Shown: positions 1 to 8,754 of the stretch, piece after piece
Layout of the letters: the number at the start of each line of letters is the position of its first letter
How positions within the stretch are numbered: the stretch's first letter is position 1
Source: Njordibacter sp937773555
GTDB taxonomy: Bacteria; Pseudomonadota; Gammaproteobacteria; Pseudomonadales; Balneatricaceae
DNA: 64,000 bases
Assembly: GCF_047730085.1 (NCBI RefSeq)
Contig: NZ_CP159830.1
Span: 1,860,001-1,924,000 of the forward strand
Direction of reading: 5' to 3'
Notes under the pieces: generated by a model
Told to the model about the DNA's origin: nothing
Database searches by the model: none
What the model saw: the letters and a program-made list of their open reading frames with translations, nothing else
Position numbers and translations under genes: made by a program

Positions 1-45
1 CAAGTCTTGCTTACTATCCACTTTATGTTGAGTAGATTGCGTCAT
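1..45 (-). CDS. paaC: Phenylacetyl-CoA epoxygenase subunit PaaC (5' end only)
   Basis: Only the first 15 codons are inside the window, starting MTQSTQHKVD; the gene runs off the left edge. The identification rests on position: it follows paaB by 14 bases on the same strand, as in the paaABC(DE) order of the phenylacetyl-CoA 1,2-epoxidase operon. A purine-rich GGGAGCC ribosome-binding stretch lies just upstream of the ATG. PaaC is the structural, non-catalytic partner of PaaA. The visible residues alone cannot prove the family. Confidence 0.6.
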   Translation of the reverse strand, partial: MTQSTQHKVDSKQDL

Positions 46-59
46 AAAGAGGCTCCCGC

Positions 60-347
60 TCACATAGTACTAATTTCTTTAGGCAGTGGATAATAGGTCG
101 CATGTCGGTAAGGTTTATCATCTGATGGATCAAAGAAACATTCATTGTCATCTTCTTGTGATGCACTAATGTCTTGTGATTTCACCACCCATATACTGAT
201 ACCTTCGGTGCGGCGGGTATATACATCACGAGCATATTCTAGCGCCTGTTCCCTACCTTCAGCGTGCAGGCTACCCACATGTTTGTGATCTAGCCCACGC
301 TTTGGGCGAACGAACACTTCAAATAATTCAAGCTTTTCTATAGTCAT
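60..347 (-). CDS. paaB: Phenylacetyl-CoA 1,2-epoxidase subunit PaaB
   Basis: 95-residue protein, the usual length for PaaB. The N-terminal part (LFEVFVRPKRGLDHKHVGSL) and the stretch EQALEYARDVYTRR are typical of the family. PaaB is a small subunit of the multicomponent oxygenase PaaABCE that epoxidises the ring of phenylacetyl-CoA in the cytoplasm; it is thought to bridge PaaA/C units rather than carry the metal site. It lies 31 bases downstream of paaA and 14 bases upstream of paaC, so all three are almost certainly co-transcribed. Confidence 0.92.
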   Translation of the reverse strand: MTIEKLELFEVFVRPKRGLDHKHVGSLHAEGREQALEYARDVYTRRTEGISIWVVKSQDISASQEDDNECFFDPSDDKPYRHATYYPLPKEISTM

Positions 348-378
348 AATGTCTCATGGTCCTTAATAATCTTAAAGA

Positions 379-1353
379 TTAAGCCGCATCTCTTGCCAGC
401 TTTAGTTGTTTCTTCAGGTTGTAAGCAGCGGTGGCTTCGCGCACCCAGGCCCCTTCTTCATGGGCTTTCACATGATGCTGTATGCGTTGGCGATTACAAT
501 GACCATTGCCATTAATAACACTATAAAACTCATCCCAATTTAACTCACTGCTGTCGTAATGCCCTCGCTCTTCATTCCACTGCAAGGCTTTGTCTGGGTG
601 ATCTAAACCCAAGTAGTTAATCTGCGAAACAGTTTGGTTAATAAACTTTTGGCGCAAGTCATCGTTAGTTTCACGTTTTATTTTCCATTTCATCGACCGA
701 GCTAAATGTGCCGATTCTGAATCATGGGGACCAAACATCATAAGGGATGGCCAATAAAACCGATTAAGGGAATCTTGAGCCATCTCTTTTTGAGCAGGGG
801 TACCATGGGCCAGCTCTATCATAATTTGATACCCTTGACGCTGATGGAAGCTTTCTTCCTTACAGATACGAATCATGCTTCTGGCGTAGGGGCCATAAGA
901 AGTGCGCTGCAGTGAAACCTGGTTACATATGGCAGCACCGTCGACTAACCAACCAATCGCCCCCATGTCACCCCATGTTTGGGTGGGGTAGTTAAAAATA
1001 GAGGCATATTTAGCAGTCCCAGTTTGTAAAGCAGTAATCATTTCAGCCCGAGAAATACCCAAGGTTTCGGTAGCGCTGTATAGGTATAACCCATGGCCAG
1101 CTTCGTCTTGTACCTTAGAAAGCAGCACAGCTTTGCGACGTAAAGAAGGCGCACGTGTAATCCAATTACCTTCTGGCTGCATACCAATGACTTCTGAATG
1201 CGCATGCTGTGACATTTGACGAATTAAATTTTGACGATAGGCATCTGGCATCCAATCTTTAGGCTCAATTTTTTGTTCAGTGTCAATTTTGGCCTGAAAT
1301 AGTAGTTCTAATTCTGTTTCTTGTGCCGTGTTTGTAATCATCTTATTCACCAT
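379..1353 (-). CDS. paaA: Phenylacetyl-CoA 1,2-epoxidase catalytic subunit PaaA
   Basis: 324-residue ferritin-like di-iron oxygenase subunit. Two ExxH metal-binding motifs are visible: DEAGH near residues 83-87 and EESFH near 166-170, spaced as in PaaA. It catalyses O2-dependent epoxidation of the aromatic ring of phenylacetyl-CoA. The start is uncertain: an in-frame ATG four codons downstream (MITNTAQ) is equally plausible and neither has a strong Shine-Dalgarno sequence. It is separated from paaJ by about 75 bases and sits directly upstream of paaB and paaC. Family identity is clear from sequence and context. Confidence 0.95.
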   Translation of the reverse strand: MVNKMITNTAQETELELLFQAKIDTEQKIEPKDWMPDAYRQNLIRQMSQHAHSEVIGMQPEGNWITRAPSLRRKAVLLSKVQDEAGHGLYLYSATETLGISRAEMITALQTGTAKYASIFNYPTQTWGDMGAIGWLVDGAAICNQVSLQRTSYGPYARSMIRICKEESFHQRQGYQIMIELAHGTPAQKEMAQDSLNRFYWPSLMMFGPHDSESAHLARSMKWKIKRETNDDLRQKFINQTVSQINYLGLDHPDKALQWNEERGHYDSSELNWDEFYSVINGNGHCNRQRIQHHVKAHEEGAWVREATAAYNLKKQLKLARDAA

Positions 1354-1428
1354 GTTTAGCCAGGGTTAGTGGGTTATGCTGCATTTGATAGACGCACAAA
1401 TGGTAATCATTATTAGGTATATCTAGAC

Positions 1429-2631
1429 CTAGACGCGTTCAATAATCAGTGCAATGCCTTGCCCTACGCCAATGCACATAGTGCATAACGCATATTGACT
1501 GTTAGTTCGGTGTAGCTGATACATGGCCGTTGTCACTAACCGAGCACCACTAGCACCAAGGGGATGGCCTAACGCAATGGCCCCTCCATTCGGGTTAACA
1601 TGGCCTGCGTCATCGTTAATGCCCAAGGCCCGCATTACAGCCAAGCCTTGGGCAGCAAAGGCCTCATTCAATTCAATCACATCCATTTGGTTCAGGCTTA
1701 GACCCGTATTTTTTAGCACTTTGAGCGTAGCTGCCACTGGGCCATAACCCATAATATTAGGTTCCAAACCTGCCGTTGCCATGCCCAAAATACGAGCTTG
1801 TGGAGTTAATCCATGGCGTTTAGCACCCTCGCTTGAGGCCAATAGCAAGGCGCAAGAACCATCATTAACACCCGACGCATTACCTGCAGTTACGCTACCA
1901 CCTTCACGAAATGGCGTAGCTAATTGACTTAAGGTTTCTAGGCTACTTAGCCGCAAATGCTCATCTTGCGAGAAGACACTGTCTTGTTTTTTCCGTTGAG
2001 GTATCCGCACTGGCACAATTTCTTCTGCAAAAATACCATCCGCTTGTGCTTTTGCTGCGCGGGTTTGACTTGAAAATGCAAATGCATCTTGGGACGTACG
2101 GTCTATACCAAATTGCACAGCCACGTTTTCGGCAGTTTCTGGCATAGAATCAACACCATATTGCTGTTTCATTAGTGGGTTGATAAAACGCCAGCCTATG
2201 GTTGTATCAAACATTTCAGCCTGCCGGCTAAATGCCGTATTAGCTTTTGCTACCACAAATGGTGCCCGCGACATAGACTCAACGCCCCCAGCAATAATTA
2301 GGTTTGCTTCACCACTGCGTATGGCTCTAGCACCTGTACCTACCGCATCAATACCAGAACCACACAGCCGATTTAGGGTCATTCCTGGCACATCAATGGG
2401 CAACCCTGCTAATAAACCACTCATGCGAGCAACGTTACGGTTGTCCTCTCCTGCTTGATTAGCACATCCGTAAAAAACATCATCCACGCACGTCCAATCA
2501 ACACTGGCATTGCGATCCATGAGTGCTTTAATAGGCACAGCACCTAGGTCGTCTGTGCGAACACTAGCAAGGCTGCCTCCATATCGACCAAACGGTGTTC
2601 TTATAGCATCACAGATAAAGGCATCTTTCAT
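1429..2631 (-). CDS. paaJ: 3-oxoadipyl-CoA/3-oxo-5,6-dehydrosuberyl-CoA thiolase
   Basis: 400-residue thiolase of the PaaJ/PcaF type. It performs the two thiolytic cleavages at the end of phenylacetate degradation, releasing acetyl-CoA and succinyl-CoA. Visible motifs: the nucleophile Cys in NRLCGSG (about residue 91), the NEAFAAQ box, the His in GGAIALGHPLG, and the second catalytic Cys in CTMCIGVGQG near the C-terminus. The frame can extend to a GTG at 2652, but the ATG at 2631 has a GAGGAA ribosome site at the right distance and gives the family-typical N-terminus (MKDAFICDAIRTP). It lies between paaI and paaA on the same strand. PcaF (beta-ketoadipate pathway) is the alternative name; context favours PaaJ. 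Confidence 0.95.
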   Translation of the reverse strand: MKDAFICDAIRTPFGRYGGSLASVRTDDLGAVPIKALMDRNASVDWTCVDDVFYGCANQAGEDNRNVARMSGLLAGLPIDVPGMTLNRLCGSGIDAVGTGARAIRSGEANLIIAGGVESMSRAPFVVAKANTAFSRQAEMFDTTIGWRFINPLMKQQYGVDSMPETAENVAVQFGIDRTSQDAFAFSSQTRAAKAQADGIFAEEIVPVRIPQRKKQDSVFSQDEHLRLSSLETLSQLATPFREGGSVTAGNASGVNDGSCALLLASSEGAKRHGLTPQARILGMATAGLEPNIMGYGPVAATLKVLKNTGLSLNQMDVIELNEAFAAQGLAVMRALGINDDAGHVNPNGGAIALGHPLGASGARLVTTAMYQLHRTNSQYALCTMCIGVGQGIALIIERV

Positions 2632-2679
2632 TAGTGGTTCCTCAGTGCCCACAATAAGGGGGCGTGTTATATCCAGCAG

Positions 2680-3135
2680 CTACGCTTTAGGTGTCATTAA
2701 TTCAGGTAATACACTGCCATTAACTCGGGCAGAATTACCTTTAAATAAGGCCACTAGCTGGGCGTTTTGATTGGTGACTTCTACATGATAAATACCGCTG
2801 CGTTTACCTTGATATGTTTGGGTTGCTATAGCACTAAGCTGATCGTCTATCAGTGCCGGCCGTAAAAAATCAATGGCGCAGCCTGCTGCTACTGCAGCAT
2901 GGTTTTGAGAGTTACAAGCAAATGCAAAAGCAGAGTCTGCCAAACTAAAAATCATACCCCCATGACAAGTTTTAAACCCATTTAACATGGCAGCTGTGAC
3001 GGTCATGGTGGCTGTTGCACAACCAGGTTTTACAACACCAATAGCAATCCCTAAGGCTTTAGAGGCGGCATCTTGGGCAAACATATGCTCTGCACAATCC
3101 TCGGCTACCTGCTGTATCTGCATGTGTTCACTCAT
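2680..3135 (-). CDS. paaI: Hydroxyphenylacetyl-CoA thioesterase PaaI
   Basis: 151-residue hotdog-fold thioesterase. The central segment CHGGMIFSLADSAFAFACN carries the GG-x-x-F-x-L-A-D signature with the catalytic Asp of PaaI enzymes. The family hydrolyses ring-hydroxylated phenylacetyl-CoAs and dead-end CoA adducts, rescuing CoA during phenylacetate catabolism. The frame extends 17 codons upstream, but the ATG at 3135 has a GGGAA site and follows the paaG stop directly. The gene is between paaG and paaJ and clearly in the same operon. Confidence 0.93.
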   Translation of the reverse strand: MSEHMQIQQVAEDCAEHMFAQDAASKALGIAIGVVKPGCATATMTVTAAMLNGFKTCHGGMIFSLADSAFAFACNSQNHAAVAAGCAIDFLRPALIDDQLSAIATQTYQGKRSGIYHVEVTNQNAQLVALFKGNSARVNGSVLPELMTPKA

Positions 3136-3136
3136 A

Positions 3137-3928
3137 TTATTTCCCAGTAAATTTCGCTTGGCGTTTTTCTGTAAATGCACTAACACCTTCTTGGTAATCG
3201 TCTGTTTTTCCCAGCCAACGCATGGCTTCTTTTTCTACTTCTAACTGCTGATGCAATGGCGTTGAAAACGAATTATTAAGTAATTTTTTAGTCATTGCCA
3301 AGCCAAGGGGTGGCAGAGAAGCTAGCCGCTCCGCAAGTGCCAGTGCTTCTTCCATTAGAACGTCATCATCAACACATTGCCAAATCATGCCCCACTTTTC
3401 CGCTTGTTCAGCCGATAACTTATCGCCCAACAGCGCCAGCCCTTTTGCCCTTGGTAACCCTAAGGCACGGGGTAAATTAAAAGTGCCTCCAGAGTCTGGC
3501 ACCAAACCTATTTTACTAAACGCTTGCACAAATTTGGCACTACGGGCCGCAATCACTATATCGCAAGCGAGTGCAATACTGGCACCAGCGCCAGCAGCCA
3601 CGCCATTTACGGCACAAATTACAGGCTTTTCCATAGTCATAATATTGCGAATTAGTGGGTTATAATACCGTTCTATAGAGTCACCTAAATCGGGCCCATC
3701 ATCTGTTACTTTAGCTGCTCGGTCACTAAGGTCTTGGCCAGCACAAAACCCCCTACCTTCACCTGTTATCACTAAACATCTAACGGCGTCATTGGTTTTA
3801 GCGTCTTTAAGCGCAGTTTTAACCTCTTCATGCATGAAGCCGTTAAAGCTATTTAATGTAGCTGGCCGGTTTAACGTAAGTACACCAACACCCGTTTTAA
3901 TCTGATAAATTATTGTTTCAAATTCCAC
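3137..3928 (-). CDS. paaG: 1,2-epoxyphenylacetyl-CoA isomerase PaaG
   Basis: 263-residue crotonase-fold enzyme. It isomerises the ring epoxide of phenylacetyl-CoA to the oxepin and also shifts the double bond of a later intermediate. The crotonase oxyanion-hole segments are visible in GRGFCAGQDLSDR (about residues 58-70) and NGVAAGAGASIALACDIVIAA split around 108-128; the segment ending GLVPDSGGT holds the acidic residue typical of PaaG. It is the first gene of the paaG-I-J-A-B-C run on the minus strand and faces away from paaY across a 102-base intergenic region that must hold the operon promoter. Confidence 0.94.
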   Translation of the reverse strand: MEFETIIYQIKTGVGVLTLNRPATLNSFNGFMHEEVKTALKDAKTNDAVRCLVITGEGRGFCAGQDLSDRAAKVTDDGPDLGDSIERYYNPLIRNIMTMEKPVICAVNGVAAGAGASIALACDIVIAARSAKFVQAFSKIGLVPDSGGTFNLPRALGLPRAKGLALLGDKLSAEQAEKWGMIWQCVDDDVLMEEALALAERLASLPPLGLAMTKKLLNNSFSTPLHQQLEVEKEAMRWLGKTDDYQEGVSAFTEKRQAKFTGK

Positions 3929-4030
3929 TCGCTTCTCCGCGTTAATGTTGTTTATGTGTAGACACTATTGTTTATATAAGTAACCATAAAGCACCACTGA
4001 ACATATATCTCTATTTAATCGGAATCCACC

Positions 4031-4615
4031 ATGCCAATTTATGCAATAGAAGACCTTATTCCTGTTGTTCACCCTAGCGCCTATGTGCACCCAACAGCAG
4101 TTATAATAGGTGACGTTATAATTGGCCAAAACTGCTACATTGGCCCCAATGCTGTTTTACGGGGCGATTTTGGTAGAATAACCCTTAACCAAGGCTGCAA
4201 TGTTCAGGACACCTGCGTGGTGCATAGCTTCCCCAATAAGGACTGCGTCATCGAACAAGACGGGCACATTGGCCACGGTGCAATCTTGCATGGTTGCCAC
4301 ATTGGGCGTAATGCCCTAGTGGGCATGAACGCCGTTATTATGGACGACGTAAGCATTGGTGACGAGTCCCTTGTTGCTGCCACTGCGTTTGTTAAATCTG
4401 GCTTTAAATGCCCACCAAGAAGCTTACTTGCGGGCAGCCCAGCCTCTGTAAAGCGCCAGCTTAGCGATCAAGAAGTCGATTGGAAAAGTAATGGCACACT
4501 TGAGTACCAAAACCTTACAAAGCGCTGCCATGCCAGCTTAAAACAGGTGCAACCATTAGCTGAAATTCAGCTCAACCGACCTCGGTTTAATGCCAGTAAT
4601 CATCGCCCTAAATAG
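4031..4615 (+). CDS. paaY: PaaY-type hexapeptide-repeat thioesterase
   Basis: 194-residue left-handed beta-helix protein with many hexapeptide turns between about residues 10 and 135. His residues in VVHSFP and in GHIGHGAILHGC match the gamma-carbonic-anhydrase/PaaY metal ligands. PaaY is a thioesterase that removes the dead-end oxepin derivative 2-hydroxycyclohepta-1,4,6-triene-1-formyl-CoA. The gene is on the plus strand, divergent from paaG and convergent with paaZ (three bases between the two stops), so it breaks the otherwise minus-strand cluster. A caiE-like or generic gamma-CA name would fit by sequence alone; the paa context decides. Confidence 0.9.
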   Translation: MPIYAIEDLIPVVHPSAYVHPTAVIIGDVIIGQNCYIGPNAVLRGDFGRITLNQGCNVQDTCVVHSFPNKDCVIEQDGHIGHGAILHGCHIGRNALVGMNAVIMDDVSIGDESLVAATAFVKSGFKCPPRSLLAGSPASVKRQLSDQEVDWKSNGTLEYQNLTKRCHASLKQVQPLAEIQLNRPRFNASNHRPK

Positions 4616-4618
4616 CGA

Positions 4619-6667
4619 TTAAAGGTGCTTGCGTTCAACTAATGTCAAAATGTCATACAATGCTACGATAACCTGATGTTGATTGCTCACCTGTACATCC
4701 CATAACACAACACCTGTTGGGCTTTTGTCTTCAGGGCGTTTGTCTTTTTTAATCTTTTTCTTGACTGTTATTTTAACTTGTATGGTATCGCCAATATGCA
4801 CAGGTTCAACAAACCGCAGATTTTCTAATCCATAATTAGCTAAAACGGGGCCAGGGGCTGGATCAACAAACATTCCAGCTGCCGCTGAAATGATAAAGTA
4901 ACCATGAGCAACACGCTGGCCAAATAACGAATCTTTAGCCGCTATTTCGTCAAAATGAGCATAAAAGTGGTCGCCTGACAGGCAGCCAAAATTAACAATA
5001 TCAGCCTCAGTCACTGTACGACGATGAGTGGTTAAACTTTCCCCCACTAAAAGTTCTTCAAAGTACTTACGAAACGGATGGCGATCAGTGCTAGATGTTT
5101 TAGCCCCCGGCATATATTCACGTGTAATCGCCATTAAGCTTGTTGGTGAACCTTGAATTGCCGTGCGCTGCATGTAGTGTTTAATCGCGCGAGAGCCACC
5201 CAGTTCTTCACCACCACCAGCTCGACCAGGACCACCGTGCACCAACGTAGGCAATGGCGAACCATGGCCAGTAGATTCTTTAGCACAATCACGATTAAGC
5301 ACCAACATGCGGCCATGAAAGGCAGCTGCACCCATAATAATCTGGCTTGCTTCATGGTCATCGTAAGTCACAACAGACCCCACTAGGCTACCCCTTCCCA
5401 TGCATGCAATGGCTATCGCTTGGTCAATAGAATCATAAGGCATGATGGTACTTACAGGCCCAAATGCTTCAATACTATGGGGTGCATCAGTAGTTAATGG
5501 TGTGCCACAGTACAAGAGTGTTGGTGGATAAAACGCATGTTGCTCTATACCGTCTCCTACCAGGTCCATGGGGGCATTATTACCACCATAGATAACCTCA
5601 CAGTGCCGACCCAAGGCAGTGACAGTGTCTCGAATATCGTCACGTTGAGCGCGCCCTACCAAGGGGCCCATAGCCACACCTTCAGCGGTAGGGTCTCCCA
5701 TCACAACCGTGCTTAGGCGTTCTTTTAATGCCTCAATAACTGCATTAACTTTAGTCGCAGGCACTATGGCACGGCGAATAGCCGTACATTTTTGGCCCGC
5801 TTTAGCTGTCATTTCGGTAGTAATTTCTTTTATAAATAAGCCAAACTCTGGATCATCTACACAAACGCTTTCACCCAAAATAGAACAGTTAAGCGAATCT
5901 GCTTCCATGTTAAAGGGAATGCTGTTGTCAATAATATTAGGGTGGCAGCGTAATTTTTTACCGGTGGTGGCCGAGCCAGTAAAAGTCACCACGTCTTGTT
6001 CATTAAGATGATCTAGCAAATCACCTACACCACCACAAATTAATTGAATAGCGCCTTCGGGCAATAGCTTAGACGCCACAATCTCTTCTACCACTGCCTG
6101 CGTTAAATACGCTGAAACCGTTGCCGGCTTCACAATAACAGGAACACCCGCTATTAAACTTGGGGCAATTTTCTCAAGCATGCCCCAGCACGGAAAATTA
6201 AACGCATTAATGTGAACTGACACCCCTTTTTTTGAGGTTAGGATGTGTCTAGCCGCAAAAGTGCCGTTAACCGAAAGAGGCTCTGGGGGCCCTTCTACAA
6301 TAAACGTTTCATTAGCAAACTCTCTTCTTGCAATACCAGAGTAGCTAAACATAGTAGCTAAGCCACCGTCTATATCAATCCAGCTATCTGTTTTTGTAGC
6401 ACCCGTTTGCGATGAAATTTTGTAAAAGTAATCTTTTTTGGTGAGTAAGTGTTTGGCTACATTTTTTACTGCATTGGCGCGCTCATGAATCGTCATTGCT
6501 GCTAACGAAGCATGACCAATGAACCGCCCATGTTCCACCATCTTTTGAAAGTCTAAGCCTACACTACTTACGTTACAGATGAGTTTTCCATTGACAGCAT
6601 CACGTACTTCGGCGCCCCTAGGGTCACCTTCAACCCATGAACCACAAGCATAACTCTTTGATTTCAT
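4619..6667 (-). CDS. paaZ: Bifunctional oxepin-CoA hydrolase/3-oxo-5,6-dehydrosuberyl-CoA semialdehyde dehydrogenase PaaZ
   Basis: 682-residue two-domain protein that opens the oxepin-CoA ring and oxidises the resulting aldehyde with NADP. Residues 1 to about 520 form an aldehyde dehydrogenase with the active Glu in NMEADSLN and nucleophilic Cys in AGQKCTAIRR (about 256 and 294). The remaining residues form an R-specific enoyl-CoA hydratase (MaoC) domain with Asp and His in GDHFYAHFDE followed by VAHGYFIIS. The length matches E. coli PaaZ, so both activities are predicted. It is transcribed divergently from paaK; the shared upstream region carries multiple GATACA-type motifs. Confidence 0.95.
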   Translation of the reverse strand: MKSKSYACGSWVEGDPRGAEVRDAVNGKLICNVSSVGLDFQKMVEHGRFIGHASLAAMTIHERANAVKNVAKHLLTKKDYFYKISSQTGATKTDSWIDIDGGLATMFSYSGIARREFANETFIVEGPPEPLSVNGTFAARHILTSKKGVSVHINAFNFPCWGMLEKIAPSLIAGVPVIVKPATVSAYLTQAVVEEIVASKLLPEGAIQLICGGVGDLLDHLNEQDVVTFTGSATTGKKLRCHPNIIDNSIPFNMEADSLNCSILGESVCVDDPEFGLFIKEITTEMTAKAGQKCTAIRRAIVPATKVNAVIEALKERLSTVVMGDPTAEGVAMGPLVGRAQRDDIRDTVTALGRHCEVIYGGNNAPMDLVGDGIEQHAFYPPTLLYCGTPLTTDAPHSIEAFGPVSTIMPYDSIDQAIAIACMGRGSLVGSVVTYDDHEASQIIMGAAAFHGRMLVLNRDCAKESTGHGSPLPTLVHGGPGRAGGGEELGGSRAIKHYMQRTAIQGSPTSLMAITREYMPGAKTSSTDRHPFRKYFEELLVGESLTTHRRTVTEADIVNFGCLSGDHFYAHFDEIAAKDSLFGQRVAHGYFIISAAAGMFVDPAPGPVLANYGLENLRFVEPVHIGDTIQVKITVKKKIKKDKRPEDKSPTGVVLWDVQVSNQHQVIVALYDILTLVERKHL

Positions 6668-6963
6668 TGTTTAACTCTCGCCAAAAAGCAGGGCTGGATA
6701 CCGTACTTAAAAAAGGACTTATCTACCTTAATGATACATCTAAATTAGATTAAGTCAAATTTATGTATCGTTAATATTAAATCACCACTTGCCGCCTAAA
6801 TGAGAAAGAAACACCATTTAAAACTGGCCTTTATACAGGTCAATTGCAACACATTAAGGTACATCTAAATACCATTGTGATACACTTTATTGATAAAGAT
6901 CAATAAAGTGTATTATATCATTTTAAGTGGTCGATTGAGTTAAACTATTTTTTGGGGTGGGGT
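6668..6963. promoter_or_regulatory. paaZ/paaK divergent control region with repeated GATACA motifs
   Basis: This A+T-rich 296-base region separates the divergent paaZ and paaK starts. Seen directly: GATACATCTAAAT at 6733-6745; a similar GATACATAAAT in reverse orientation at 6759-6769; a third copy GGTACATCTAAAT at 6858-6870; and a perfect palindrome with 15-base arms at 6880-6894 and 6899-6913 around a four-base spacer, each arm beginning ATACAC. The first two form an imperfect inverted repeat near paaZ, the other two lie near paaK. The palindrome lacks a T-run, so I read these as operators, perhaps for an off-window PaaX or PaaR type regulator. No promoter boxes are called. Confidence 0.6.
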
Positions 6964-8256
6964 ATGTCAGGTGAAAACATAGGCTTTGATGCCATTGAAA
7001 CAGCAAGCTTGGATGAACTACGTCATCTACAACTGCAAGGCCTAAAGCAAACACTTGAACATGCTTACAACAATTCCCCTGTATACAAAAGAAAGTTTGA
7101 TGACGAGGGTGTACATCCAGATGATTTCATCACCCTTGAGGACATTAGTAAATTTCCTTTTACCACTAAATCTGACTTACGCGACAACTATCCTTTCGGC
7201 ATGTACTGCACACCCATGGAGCAAATTGTCCGAGTTCATGCTTCAAGTGGTACCACTGGCAAACCCACCGTCGTTGGCTACACCCAAAAAGACATCGATA
7301 TCTGGGCCCACTTGGTAGCGCGATCAATTTATGCTGCAGGCGGCAGGCCAAAGGATAAGGTACATATATCTTATGGGTATGGATTATTCACTGGCGGCCT
7401 AGGCGCGCATTATGGCGCTGAACGATTGGGCTGCACTGTTATTCCGGTGAGTGGCGGTCAAACTGAAAAACAAGTTCAATTGATCAAAGATTTTGACCCC
7501 GACATCATTATGGTAACACCGTCTTATATGTTAAATATCTCTGATGAAATCTATCGCCAGGGCATTGATCCTAAAAAGTTGGCATTACGTACCGGCATTT
7601 TTGGTGCAGAGCCTTGGACCAACGCTATGCGCGAAGATATTCAGAATCGCATGGCGATAGATGCAGTAGACATTTATGGCTTATCAGAAATAATGGGGCC
7701 AGGTGTGGCCCAAGAATGCATTGAAACAAAAGATGGGCCTACCATATGGGAAGATCATTTTTACCCAGAAATTGTTGACCCCATAACAGGTGAAGTGTTA
7801 CCAGAGGGCGAAGAAGGCGAACTTGTATTTACCAGCTTGTCAAAAGAAGCCATGCCAATGATCCGTTATCGCACCCGAGACCTTACTCGTTTATTGCCCG
7901 GCTCAGCCAGAACAATGCGCCGCATGGATAAAATAACAGGCCGCAGTGATGACATGTTGATCATTCGTGGTGTTAACGTATTTCCAAGTCAGATTGAAGA
8001 ACAGGTGTGTGCTATTGAAGGACTTGCGCCACATTATTTAATCGAAGTAGACAAACAAGGAAACATGGACACGGTAACAGTTAGAGTTGAGTCTGAGTCA
8101 GGACAGTCGACACAAACTAACGAACAATTAATTAACTTACTGAGCCATAAAATAAAAACTTTTATCGGCATCTCTGCAACTATCGTCATTGAAGCTCCCC
8201 AACAGTTACCCCGCTCCGAAGGCAAGGCAAAGCGAGTTATCGACCACAGAATTTAG
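6964..8256 (+). CDS. paaK: Phenylacetate-CoA ligase PaaK
   Basis: 430-residue adenylate-forming ligase that activates phenylacetate to phenylacetyl-CoA with ATP and CoA, the entry step of the pathway. The ATP loop SSGTTGKPTVVGYT lies near residue 95, the adenylate-binding YGLSEIMGPG near 240, and the C-terminal subdomain RGVNVFPSQIEE near 340. A TTG start four codons upstream is possible, but the ATG at 6964 preceded by a G-rich GGGGTGGGG stretch is preferred. It is transcribed alone on the plus strand, divergent from paaZ. Confidence 0.95.
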   Translation: MSGENIGFDAIETASLDELRHLQLQGLKQTLEHAYNNSPVYKRKFDDEGVHPDDFITLEDISKFPFTTKSDLRDNYPFGMYCTPMEQIVRVHASSGTTGKPTVVGYTQKDIDIWAHLVARSIYAAGGRPKDKVHISYGYGLFTGGLGAHYGAERLGCTVIPVSGGQTEKQVQLIKDFDPDIIMVTPSYMLNISDEIYRQGIDPKKLALRTGIFGAEPWTNAMREDIQNRMAIDAVDIYGLSEIMGPGVAQECIETKDGPTIWEDHFYPEIVDPITGEVLPEGEEGELVFTSLSKEAMPMIRYRTRDLTRLLPGSARTMRRMDKITGRSDDMLIIRGVNVFPSQIEEQVCAIEGLAPHYLIEVDKQGNMDTVTVRVESESGQSTQTNEQLINLLSHKIKTFIGISATIVIEAPQQLPRSEGKAKRVIDHRI

Positions 8257-8281
8257 TAATCTTACTACCCCAAAGGGCCTA

Positions 8282-8719
8282 TTACTTAGCGAACAACTGG
8301 CCCAAGTCTGCAAAGGCTTTAAATTCTAGTGCATTGCCACTAGGGTCGCTAAAGAATAAGGTAGACTGCTCTCCTGCTTCGCCCTTAAAACGAGTGTGAG
8401 GCTCAATAATAAACGTCACTTTGCCCGTTAACCTTTGTGCCAATTGCTGCCAGTCCTCTAGTGTAAGCACTACACCAAAATGCGGTACTGGAACCCCTTT
8501 GCCGTCAACCCCATTAACATGAACAGAGACTTTACCTTCTGGCCCCAGGTTTGGATTAAGATGCGTCACTAACTGGTGGCCATAAAGGTTCCAGTCAATC
8601 CATTCTTCGCTAGAGCGACCCTCGCTCAAACCCAGAAATTGCCCATAAAAAACCCTTGATTCAGCAATATTTCTTACCGGAACAGCAAGATGAAAAGGAC
8701 GTATTGGTGAATTAGACAT
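8282..8719 (-). CDS. VOC-family (glyoxalase/dioxygenase-fold) protein
   Basis: 145-residue single-module VOC protein. FHLAVPVRNI at the start and DPSGNALEFKAF near the C-terminus are the paired beta-alpha-beta-beta-beta motifs; His11 and the Glu in LEFKAF are probable metal ligands. VOC proteins include glyoxalase I, dioxygenases and antibiotic-binding proteins, and the substrate cannot be told from sequence. It lies 35 bases downstream of add on the same strand, so it is probably the last gene of the nucleoside cluster rather than part of paa. It converges on paaK. Confidence 0.75.
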   Translation of the reverse strand: MSNSPIRPFHLAVPVRNIAESRVFYGQFLGLSEGRSSEEWIDWNLYGHQLVTHLNPNLGPEGKVSVHVNGVDGKGVPVPHFGVVLTLEDWQQLAQRLTGKVTFIIEPHTRFKGEAGEQSTLFFSDPSGNALEFKAFADLGQLFAK

Positions 8720-8754
8720 AATGTTCTCCCATTAATGTTAAGCGTCTGCAATTG

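Noticed and set aside
6880..6913. Perfect palindrome before paaK considered as a terminator
   Set aside because: There is no T-run on either side, it lies upstream of paaK and is not close to the 3' end of any gene; an operator fits better.
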